Both the position numbers and the translations under genes were made by a program. A stretch of 64,000 nt of DNA, from assembly GCA_009829735.1 (NCBI GenBank), contig CM020618.1, positions 26,512,894-26,576,893 of the forward strand. Direction: 5' to 3'. The notes below the pieces were generated by a model, which saw only the letters and a list, made by a program, of their open reading frames with translations, was not told the origin of the DNA and did not search any database. Positions 1 through 10,000 of this stretch are shown here, in pieces (position 1 is the stretch's first letter; every line of letters begins with the position of its first letter). The DNA comes from Pyropia yezoensis (lineage: Eukaryota > Rhodophyta > Bangiophyceae > Bangiales > Bangiaceae).

Positions 1-222
1 GGGGGATGCTCGCGCCCCGTGGCGGGGGCCCCCGCCGGGCGCCCGCGTCGGCCCCGCCGCCGCCCGGGGTGGGGGCGCCGGCGACGCCAGTGCCGCCACC
101 GCCCATGAGGTCGGCCGACGTGGCACGGCCGCGCACCCGCCACGTGCCCGACGCCTTGCGGCTGATTGACGACCGTGGGGGCGTCACCGTCAGCGCCGTC
201 GCCGCCGCCGCCGTGGCCTTTG

Positions 223-1652
223 TCACTGTTGTTGTTGTCGTTGTCGTTGCCGCGGGAGCCGGCGCGGGTGGGAAGAGGGGCTGTGGCGGCACAGCCGCCA
301 CCGCCGCCGCGCCCGCCACCTTGGCCGCCAACCCCCCCTTCGGCGGGGGCGGATACAGGGGTGGCGGCAGCGGCGGCGCCGCGGGCGCCCCCCCCCCCCC
401 GCACTCGGCACACCCGCCGCGCCCGCCGCGGGCACGCCCCCCCCCACCCCCCCGCCCCCATCCGGGGGCGGCAGCGCCACGCCCGCCGCGTCAACGGTGG
501 GCGTCGACGCGAGCAGCTCCACGCTGCCGTCGGCACGGACGCGGCCGAGCGGCGACCGCCCCACACACTCAATCATCAGCGGCGGGCCGCGCGCAGAGGG
601 TCGGACGGGGAGCGGGGCGGCGGCGGGGACCGCCCCGCCCCCGCGGGAGGACCGGCGCGGGGGGAGGGGGGAGGGGGTGGTGGCGGCGCCGTCGGCCGCT
701 GGACGCCCCGCCTCGGGCGCGTCCGTGGCAGACGGCGGCGGGGGGCGCCGCCGGCGGGACGTCCGCCGGGCGGGGTCCGCGCCGCCGCCGGCCGAGCCGC
801 CGCCCGCCGCGAGCGCCACCCCGCTGGTCGACCGGGACGGGTACGAGGCAGAGTCGACGAGCACCTCACCGCCCGCGCCGTCAGCGTCTGCGTCGGCGCC
901 CCCGCCGCCACCGCCGCCGCCGGCTTCGCCGCCCCCACCCCCCCCGTGGTGCTGGTGGTGCCGCCGGGGGGAGCGCCCCCCGGGGGCCGCCCCCGCCGGA
1001 GTGCCGGGCGTGTCGAGGGAGCGGCGGCTAAAGCTACCGTCCGCGGCGGTGGCGGCGACAGCCGCCGCCGCCGCCCGCTTGGCCCGCCGTGACGTCGACG
1101 GGGTGGCGGACCGCCGCTTTGGCCGGGCCGCCGCCGTCGCGGCCGGCGCGCCCGCAGCGTCGGCCGCATGGACGGTGGCGGCCAGGGCCGCAGCGTCGGC
1201 AGAGAGCGCCGCGTGCAGCTGCGCGTCCGACACGGACGTGGAAGGGACGGCGCCGGGGGGGGGTGGCGCGGGGGGGGGGGGGGCCGTGGCGGGGACCGCC
1301 GCCGCCGCCGCCCCCTTTGCTGCTCCCGCAGCAGCAGCGGCGGCGGCGGCGGGCGTCGTGTCGGCGGCCGCCGCCGCCGCGGGGACGGCCGCCGACGCAG
1401 AGGCCTTGCGCATGGGCGGGGGGGGCCGCAGGGGGGTGGCTGACCCCACCGCCGGCGGCGGCGGCGGCGGTGGCGCCGCTGCCGCTGCCGCCGCCGCCCG
1501 TTGTGGTGATGGTGGCGCCGGCAGCGGCACCGCTGCCGCTGGCGGTACAGATGCGGCCGCCACTGCCGGCGGCGCCGCGGCGGGCGGGGACGCCGACGGT
1601 TGTGGCGGCTGCACGTGGGAGGAAGATGGAGGTGCAGACGGCGGCGGCGCCC

Positions 1653-1694
<42 letters not shown>

Positions 1695-2086
1695 GGGGTG
1701 GGGGCGGCGGTGGGGGTGCCGCCAGCGCCGGCGGCGGCTCGTCTGCGGCGAGGACCCCCCCCCCCCCGCCCGCCCGCGGGAGCGCTCCAGCACCGCCCGC
1801 TCCCGGTGGTCCACCGCCGTGTCGAGGAAGCTCTCCCCGCGGGTGCGGGAGAAAAAGACCGCGTCGGCGGGGGCGTCGTAAAACGCATCATCATCGTCGT
1901 CGATGTCGTCACCGCCGCCGCCACCGCCACCGCCGGTGCCGCCAGTGGGGGAAGCGCTCCCCGCGGGTGCCGCTGCCGTCGGCACGTCTGCCGCGGCAAC
2001 CGCCGCCGCCGCCGGCGCTGCGGCACGCGCAGCAGGGGCGGCCACCCCCAGCGGGGCCCCTGGTGGCGGCGTCGGCGGCGGCGGCA

Positions 2087-2121
<35 letters not shown>

Positions 2122-2341
2122 CCGTCTGATGGTGAGGCGGGGAGGGCGCCGCCGGGGGGCAGCGGCGGCGGCGGCGGCGGGGGCGGCCCACCCGCGCCCC
2201 CCCCCCCAAGACCCAGCGGCGCGTACGAGGTGCGGCTAAAGCGGCCGCGGAGCGCCGCGGAGGGGGCGGTGCGCTTGGCAAGCTTGGACAGCGAGTCGGT
2301 GCGCCGCTCGTGGGGGCTCCGCAGCGCGTAGGCGGGCACCA

Positions 2342-2375
<34 letters not shown>

Positions 2376-2687
2376 GATCCCCCCGCCGCCGCCGCCGCCG
2401 CCTCCGCCGCCGCCGCCGTCCTCTTCAGCAGCGTCGGCAGGGGCGGGCAGGGCGCCGCCATTGCCCCCCGCCCCCCACCCCACGCTGGGCGTCAGCGCCG
2501 CCACCTCGGCGGCGCCATACAGCCCCGCCGCGGGGGCGGGGAGGGCGGCGAGGCGGGCGACAAGGTCCTCCTCACCGTCCCCGTCGGCTGCTGCCGCCGC
2601 GTCGGCTGCTGCACCGTCGGCGTTGTCGGGGGGGGGGGGGGCGGCGGCCGCCGCCGCCGCGACCCGGCCACGGCCGCCACCGCCCAT
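223..2687 (-). CDS. Unrecognised Ala/Gly/Pro-rich host protein, probably continues or is spliced
   Basis: I do not recognise this gene. The minus strand is open from an ATG at 2687 and contains non-repetitive stretches that look like real protein among Ala, Gly and Pro runs. One is an Arg/Ser-rich part near 2220-2310 (RRTDSLSKLAKRTAPSAALR). Another is an acidic block near 1790-1890 (DDIDDDDDAFYDAPADAVFF). In a second minus frame, 223-1614, there is another plausible stretch near 500-590 (MIECVGRSPLGRVRADGSVE). The two frames meet near a 12-base C run at about 1757-1768. The change of frame could therefore be a homopolymer length error, a real indel or an intron. Long GGC-type trinucleotide runs lie at 1655-1692, 2085-2122 and 2341-2374. 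The gene may extend past the left edge of the window. No catalytic motif, signal peptide or membrane segment is visible. Confidence 0.4.
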
Positions 2688-2702
2688 GGGGGGTGGGCCT
2701 GC

Positions 2703-5700
2703 CTAGTACGCCCCACTGCGGATGAGAGCAGGGTGGGGAGGGTGGAGGGGGGGGGTAACGGCGGCGGTGGCAGCGTCGTCGTCCCGCCGCCGCCGCCCCC
2801 CCCCCCCCCCCACTTCCCCCCCCACCCCCCACTCCTCCCTCCAGCTCCCTCCCAACCCCAACCAACCCCTGCCACCTACCTCACCCCAGATGCACAGGCA
2901 CGGGCGCAGCGGCAGAGGCGACACGCAGTGGCGGCGCCCAGCGGCAGCAGCGGCGGCAGCAGCAGCGGCGGCGGCGGCTGCGGCAGCAGCGGCAGGCAGG
3001 CGGCGGTAACCGCGGTGCGCGGCACGGGCGTCGCGGCGCACCCGCACACCCCCCACCCCCCCACCCCCCCCACCCCACGCCGCCGCCGCCGCCGCCGCCG
3101 TCGGGGTGGGTCGTTGCGGCAAGAGAGCGCCGGCACGGCAGCGCGGGCACGACGCGGCGCGCCGGTGGTCCTCCCACCGGCCGCCCTCCTCCGACTGTCA
3201 AAAGCGGCCGCCACGCCCCCCCCGCGGCTCGGTCGGGGGTGCGCCCCGTACACAGCGTGACCGCGCGTCAGCGCGGCTGCCCTTCCCCGCCCCTTCTCCC
3301 CCTCCCCCCCCCCCCCCCCCTCAGCACGCGCAGCGTCAGCCAGCCAGTGCCCGCCCCGTCCGCCCTCCCACCCACCCCACTCACCGCGACAGGCAGGCAG
3401 GGTGGCAGGCAGGCAGCAGGCCAGGCAGCAGGCCGGCCAGCACGCCAGCCACGCCGCCCTCCCTCCCCCCCACCCCGCCCCACCCACTCCCTCCCACAGG
3501 GCGGCTGCCGCGGACACTCCCTCCCGGCGTACAACACCCCCCCACCCCTACCCCCAAACCACCTCGGTGGGCCCACCCCACCACCCCCCCCCTCCGGCGG
3601 GGGAAGACTGGGCGGGAGTAAGGGGGAGTAGGAAGGGGGGGGGGGGGGGGGGGAGCGGAGGAGGGTGCGGCGGCACCACCCCCACCACCACGCTCCCGCA
3701 CGCACCTAGACGGGCGTAGACAGAGGGGCTGTAGACCCCCCCCCCCCCCCCCGGCAGGGGCAGGCGCGCGCGTGCGCGCGCGTGCCGCACCCGCGGCGGC
3801 AGCGCAGCAGTGGCGGCAGTGGCGGTGGTGGTGACAGCAGCGAGGAGGCAGCCGACGGCGGGAGTGAGGGGGGGGGGAGGGGTGGCGGTGTAGCGGCGGT
3901 GGCAGGGCAAGGGGGGTGGGGTGGCACAGGCAGCCGTGGCGCGCAGGGACGCTGCCGGCAGGCAGGCAGGGCGGCAGGGAGGCAGGGCGGCAGGGCGGCA
4001 GGGAGGCAGGGAGGCAGGGCGGCAGGGAGGCAGGGCGGCAGGGCGGCAAGCACCGTCAGGCGACGGTGCGTGGTGGCCAAAGGGGGGGGGGGGAGGGGAG
4101 GTGGTGGTGGGGGTTGGCTGCCGCTGGCCGGGTGTGGCGGCGCGTCGTCGGGTGGTGGCAGCGGCCAGCTGGGGGGGGGGGGGGGGGGGGGGGGGCAGGG
4201 GCAGGTGGCGGTAGCGCACCGCAGCCGCGCGGCCGACGCGGCGGGGACGGGCGGGGAATGGGGCGTGGGGGTGGGGTGGGGGGCTGAGGGCAAGAGGGGG
4301 GGGGGGGGTGTGCCGACTGGGGGGGGGGGGGGGGGGGGAGTGCGACGTGGGTGTGTGTGTGTCCCTGTCGCGCCCCGTCGGCGCCGCTGTGTAGGGGAGA
4401 GGGCGGCGGGGGGCGGGCGGCTGCCAGGCGGCGACGGCCCCACCGCGGCCGCCGACCGCCGGCGGGTGTGCGCGCGGCGGCGGGGGGGGGCGGAGGGGGG
4501 GCGGGCGCGGCGGCAGCGGGGCGGCGGCGGCCGGCAGGCAGGGCGGTGGGTGCGCGCCCGGCGGGAGGGGGGGGGGGGGGGGGGGAAGGTGGTGGCGTCG
4601 CGGGCGGGGGCCTCGAGGCCACACGACAGCGGGAGGGGGGGAAGGCGGGGGGGGGGGGGGGGGGTGTGTGGCGACGGCGGTCGTGGCGGGCACAGCAGGA
4701 AAACACGGCGACGGGATACCGGGCTATGGGGTTTGTGGGGGGGGGGGGGAGGGGTGGGTGGGTATAGGTAGCGGGTAGCGCGCCGGTGCGTGCGGCCGCC
4801 TCGTCGTGTGTCCCCGACGGCGGCCGCGGCCGCGGGCGGGCGGGCGGGCGGCACACTGGCGGCGGCGGCGGCGGCAGCGGGGGCGTGTGGGCGGGGCCAC
4901 GACGGGACGACCGCCACGAGGACGCGGGGGTGGGAGGGGCGTTTGTGGGTTGTTGGGGTCAGAGAGGTGGCGAAAAAAGGGGGGGGGGGGAGGGGGTGAG
5001 AGGGGGTGAGAGGGAGGTGGGTGGGGGGGGGGGGCGTTTTGACGGACCACACCCACCGCAGAACCCCCCACTCGAGCGCTGTGCCAGTTGACAGCGGGTG
5101 GGGGAGGCCGGCGCTGGTGCCGTCGCACGGTTACGTAGCGCGGTGGGCTCGACGTGCGAGGAGGCGGCGGAGAAGTTGGACAGGGGGGGGCTCGGCGGCC
5201 ACCCCCTCCCCTCCCCCCGTGTGGGTGCGGGGGGAGAGGGGTGTGGGACGCTCGGGGAGGGGGGAGGGGGTGGGGGAGAGGAGGGCTTGTGGCCCGCGCC
5301 CCCTCCCTGCCTGGCTGTTGGACTGGGAACGTTTGTGCGCGTGTGTCGGGGAGGGGGGGTGGCCACCCACCCGCGGGGCCCGTCCATTGACAAGGCCTTG
5401 TCCCGTCGCCCAGCGGGTCTCTTGAGGAAATTTCCTACAGCGGGGGCTGTTGGCGGCGGCGTGCACCGGTGGGGGGGTGGGTGCGTGTGGGTGGGTCGGC
5501 CCCGCGCGGCCGCCCGGTGGGGTGGTTGGTGGTCAATGGCGGCGGGTGGGGGGGGGGGGTTAGCCGGGGGGGGGGGGGCCCCGGGGGCGCCACCACACTT
5601 TCTTGCCTGCTGGTCTGCCGCGTCAGCATGACTTTTTTTTTCTCATTTTCTTCTCGTTTCTTCGTTTTTTCTTCAGACCGTCGGGGTGGGGGGGGGCGGG

Positions 5701-6415
5701 ACGAGGGTTTGGCAGGCCATGGCGGACAGAGCCCTGTTTGCGCTCCCCGGCTGTGCCCATTGGCGCGTGGCGGCCGTCCCACTCGGGGGATCCTCCCCGG
5801 GAGGGAGAGGCACCGTGGAGGTGGGGGGGGGGGGGAGGGGGTGGTGGTGGAGGTGGGGTGGGCTTCCGACAGCTCGGTTGGGATGAGGGAGAGGGGGGGG
5901 TGGTTGGGTCGCCTGGCAAGTCGTGGCGGAGGGGTCTTGGGGGGGTGGGGCTGGTGCTCGGTCTCGAGGGCGGGGGGGGGGCTCTCGGAGAAGGACGGCG
6001 AACGCCACCCTGTGTGCGCGCCACCCTGTGTGCGCGCCACCCCCGCGACGGCCGCGTGTGGATGCCACGTCCCATCCGCGGCGGGGGTGGGAAGAAAAAG
6101 GTGTGGGATTTGGGGGCTCACCCACCAGCGGGGAGACCAGCTCATTTGGATGATGCTTTCTTATTCGTCGATGACCCACGGCTACTTTAGTAGTGTGATA
6201 CAAAGTATTGCAGCAGATCTATGCAGTACTGGGTGGGCGTGCGTTGGAGGGGGAATCACCCTACTTGTTCCCCCGACGCGGCAAGTCTCACCCGCCGGGT
6301 CCCGCGGGAACCCATCGGCGGCCCTTCCTGGCGAGCGCGACCGCCGTGGTCGCGCCGGCCACGGGGGCTGAGGCGCCCCTAGTTTTCCGCCACGTTCAGG
6401 TGCGTGCCGCAAGCG
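2703..6415. other. GC-rich low-complexity stretch without a recognisable gene
   Basis: This stretch is dominated by poly(G) and poly(C) runs, for example 25 G at 4171-4195, with CCACCC-type and GGCAGG-type simple repeats. All six frames are open only because the composition avoids stop codons. A strong pyrimidine tract ending in CAG at about 5633-5673 looks like a plus-strand 3' splice site, but no convincing exon follows. The last 300 bases (about 6120-6415) have more balanced composition and are the target into which the copia element inserted. Confidence 0.5.
3957..4051. repeat. GGCAGG-type minisatellite
   Basis: About 95 bases made of alternating GGCAGG, GCGGCAGG and GAGGCAGG units, an imperfect tandem array of 8-9 bp units. 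The same motif on the other phase appears at about 3390-3445 (GGCAGGCAGG and CAGGCAGCAGG). It probably arose by slippage. Confidence 0.8.
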
Positions 6416-6420
6416 ACAAG

Positions 6421-6809
6421 TGTGAATAATCAAGCGACGGATCGGTGCCGACCCTTCCCTGGCGACCCCACCACATGACTGTCCTGGCGACCCCACCACA
6501 TGACTGTCTGCACCCAAAGGAGCGCCACGCAGCCAAGACCCGACGCCCCACGTGCACCAACGCAGGGCAAGGGAACGAATGGGCGCCACCACGTGGATGC
6601 AGGACCAAGTCAAGGCACAACGAAGGGACGCGGGCAAGCACGCCCGTGGGCCACGGCGGTACGCACGGGTGACTGCCCGGCAGGCAACCGGGAGGGAGAG
6701 GGACGAGGGATGGGCAGCAGCCCAGGAGAGAAGAGGTACAAGAACGATAGGCCCGGCGGTCTGGGCGACCGAGGGCGATAGGCAACAAGTGAACGACTCT
6801 TTTCTCTCA
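6421..6809 (+). repeat. 5' LTR of the Ty1/copia element
   Basis: A 389-bp LTR that begins TGTGAATAATC and ends TTTTCTCTCA. It is identical to the copy at 12140-12528. It contains an internal 25-bp direct duplication (CTGGCGACCCCACCACATGA plus CTGTC, twice in tandem) at about 6459-6508. No obvious TATA box is seen. Confidence 0.95.
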
Positions 6810-7029
6810 TGGTAGCTTCTCGTCGCTCACCTTGTTCAGACGGCAGCCCCTCCACCGGGTCCGCCGTTCCTCCCGCTCATCGCACGCCGGAAGGTACTAG
6901 CGGGTGAGCACGACGGCTCACCCGACCAGCCCCGTGACGAGCGCCCCGACGGGTGCCAGCTCGTCACGCCGCGCACCCACTGGTCCCCTACCCAGCCCAC
7001 TGCCACTGCCATCTTTCTCACCGAGCGCC

Positions 7030-10000
7030 ATGACGACCTCGGAGGACACGACGGCGCCCACCGGGGCAGACGTGACGGTGGCTGGGGGGAACATGGATGC
7101 CACTGCAAGCACGACCGCTGCTGCCACGGCGGCGGTCCAGGCGGCCGAAACGGCCGCCATGGAGGCGGCGACCAAGGCCCGGACGGCTGCTGCTGAAGCG
7201 GTGGCCGCCGAGGCGGCCGCTGCCGCTGCCAAGACAGCCCTGCTCACGACGACAGGGACCGTCGACGTCGAGCCCGCCACGCTCGCGCCGCCGAAGAACA
7301 CGAAGTCGCAGCACGTCAAGGCTCCCGAGTGGGCGGGGCCCGACGGCTACCAGCAGTACCAGGAAGACGTGGAACTGTGGATCCACATGACGACCTTGGA
7401 GGATGACAAGAAGGGTGGCGCCATGCGCCTCGCTCTCACGGGTGTCGCTAAGGAAGCCGCGCGTAACGTATCGGTGGCTGACCTCATCAAGCCCACCGGC
7501 TACAAGATGCTCCTCGACTGCCTCCGCACCATCTTCGGCGGCAGCGAGGCGCAGCGCGGCCAGGACGCCTACCGCGCCCTTAAAACCCTGTACCGTGGCA
7601 CCCGGTCCATGGAGGAGTACCTGGCCGCAATGGGCCAGGCTCTGGTGCAGTGCCGCGTGAACGGCTACTCCATGTCCAACAAGACCGCGGCCGCCATCTT
7701 CTTGGACCAGGCGGGCCTTGATTTTCACCAACAGGCGACCACCATGTCGGCCGCCGGGGTGCTCTCCGTGAAGGGAAACGACTCCCTCACGTCCGTCACT
7801 ACGGCTCTGCGCGATCTCTGGGGCGGCAGCAATGCGCTCAAGCCGTCGGCGGACGCCGCCATGATGGTGGTGACATACGGCGAACATCAGGCGTACATTA
7901 ACCGCCGCACCACGCCCGCGCCACCGCGCACGGAGGTCTACCGTGGTCCGGCCAAACCCGACCAAGCCGGCTGCTGGTACTGCGGCAAGAGCGGGCACGT
8001 CCGCCGGGACTGCCGCAAGCGTGCCCGCGATGAAGCCAGTGCCGGGTCGGCCGCGGCACCGCCACCCCCCCCGGGCCGGCCGACCACCGGGGAGGACGCC
8101 TTCGTCTCCCAGGAGACGGCTCACCTGGTCTTGATCGCCGACGGCAAAGATGCCTCGGGCCTGCAGGCCCGTCCCGGCGACGTCATCCTGGATATTGGCG
8201 CCACCTCCACCATCGCTGGGGCCGCGTGGGTTGCCGACTACGTCAGCCGTCTGTCCCCGTACATGCGCTCAGTCATCACCTCCGTTGAAGCGGCCGCCGT
8301 CTTCACGTTCGGTGGTGGCCAGAAGCAGCGGGCGTACGAACGGGTCACACTGCCGCTGCGCATCGGCAGCCAGACCTGCTATGTGGCGACGTGGGTGGTT
8401 GCCGGCAACCTGCCCATGCTCTTGAGCCGGAAGACAATGGCATCCCTCGGGGTCGTTCTTGATGTGGCCGGCTGCTCCATGGACGTGGGTGCTCTCTCGG
8501 CGACCGTTCCGCTGACCATGTCGGGGGCGGGCCATCTCACCTTCAACGCCCTCGACATCAAACAGAAGAAGCGCCGGTCGATCTCGGCGACCAAGCCGGC
8601 GCCGGTTCCGACGACGGAGGTCGCGGCGGTCGTGACGACGCCAGACACGCCGCCAGCGGCAGTGCCCAACGGGGAGACGAGCGAGCCGCCGCGCCGCCAC
8701 GACAAAGGGAAGGAGACGTGTCTCCCGGCCGGAGCGTCCACGGACCCGACGCTAACCACGCTCCGCGCCCTCACGCTCACGGCCAGCTCGTCGGTCCTGC
8801 ACAAGGACTCTAAGGCACTGGACCAGCAGGCCACCAAGCTCCACACGCAGTACGGACACTGCTCCGCCGCTCGCCTCCACGCGCTTCTGCAGCAAGCTGG
8901 GACCACGGACAAGGAGGTGTACGACGCCGTCTCGAAGGCGGTCGGACGGTGCGACGTCTGCAAGAAGACGGCGCCGCGTCCAACGCGCCCGCTCGTGACT
9001 GTGCCACGCGACCTCAAATTCAATGACACCCTCTCGGTGGACCTTGGACACGTGGCGCCCGCTGGCTGGTTTCTCCACGTCATCGACCTGGGTACACGTG
9101 TCTCCAAAGCTGTGACCCTCCCCAACAAGGAGGCTCCGACGGTTGCCCGCGCCTTGCTTTCGGGGTGGATCGTGCACCACGGCGCGCCGCGTGCACTCCT
9201 TGCTGACCCTGGACCGGAGTTCAACAGCGCCGTCTGGCGCGTCCTCGCGGAGCGGCACAACATCGTTCCCTTGTCGACCGCGGCGCAGGCGCACTGGTCC
9301 AACGGCATCATTGAGCGGCACAACCAGACGCTGAAGATCATGGTGACCCGCATGGCAGCAGACCACCCGGGCGCGTCCGGCCAGGAGCTGTTGGACCTGG
9401 CGTGCTACGCCAAGAACTCTATGGGTCAACACGGCGGCGCGACGCCGTACCAGCTCATGAACGGCAGCACCCCTCGTGTTCCCACTGCCATGACTGATGC
9501 TCTCCCAGCACTGGATGAACGACGGGTGCCGGGAGACGAGGCGCTGCACCGCCATCTCGAGCTCCTTCACTCTGCCCGCCTGGCGCACACTCGGGCGGAG
9601 GCTGATGCGTCCCTACGGCGTGCCCTGGGCCGGAACGCCGCCAACGTGCCTGTGCCCAACCTCTCCGTAGGCGACGCTGTCTACTTCTGGACTGATGGCG
9701 TCGGGTTTGGACGGGGCGGCTGGCAGGGACCGGCCCACGTGACGGATGTCGCCGTGGCCAAGGACGAAGTGCGGCTGCAATATGGCCATCAGTGGGTAAA
9801 CCGCCCAACCAGCCAAGTGCGGCCTGTTCAACAACCGACTGGGCCTCAAACCACCGCGGCGCCGACGCAGCCATCTGTCGCCACCCCGCCGGAGGTGCAA
9901 CAACCACCGGTGGAGAGCACTGAGAGCGCCGCGCGCCCAGCAGAGACCCCTGGGCCTCGCACCGGCGAGTCAACTACGCCCACGGACACCGAGCCGTCTC

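Noticed and set aside
3957-4051. Regularly spaced repeat that could suggest a CRISPR-like array
   Set aside because: Units are contiguous 8-9 bp minisatellite repeats with no spacers, in a eukaryotic context.
3548-5052. Minus-strand open frames of 380-450 residues, Pro/Arg-rich
   Set aside because: They consist almost entirely of simple-sequence translation, with all six frames equally open. No motif, and several poly(C) runs would need exact lengths.
5633-5673. Strong pyrimidine tract ending CAG, like a plus-strand 3' splice site
   Set aside because: No matching exon with protein-like content follows and no upstream exon could be identified, so no gene was called.
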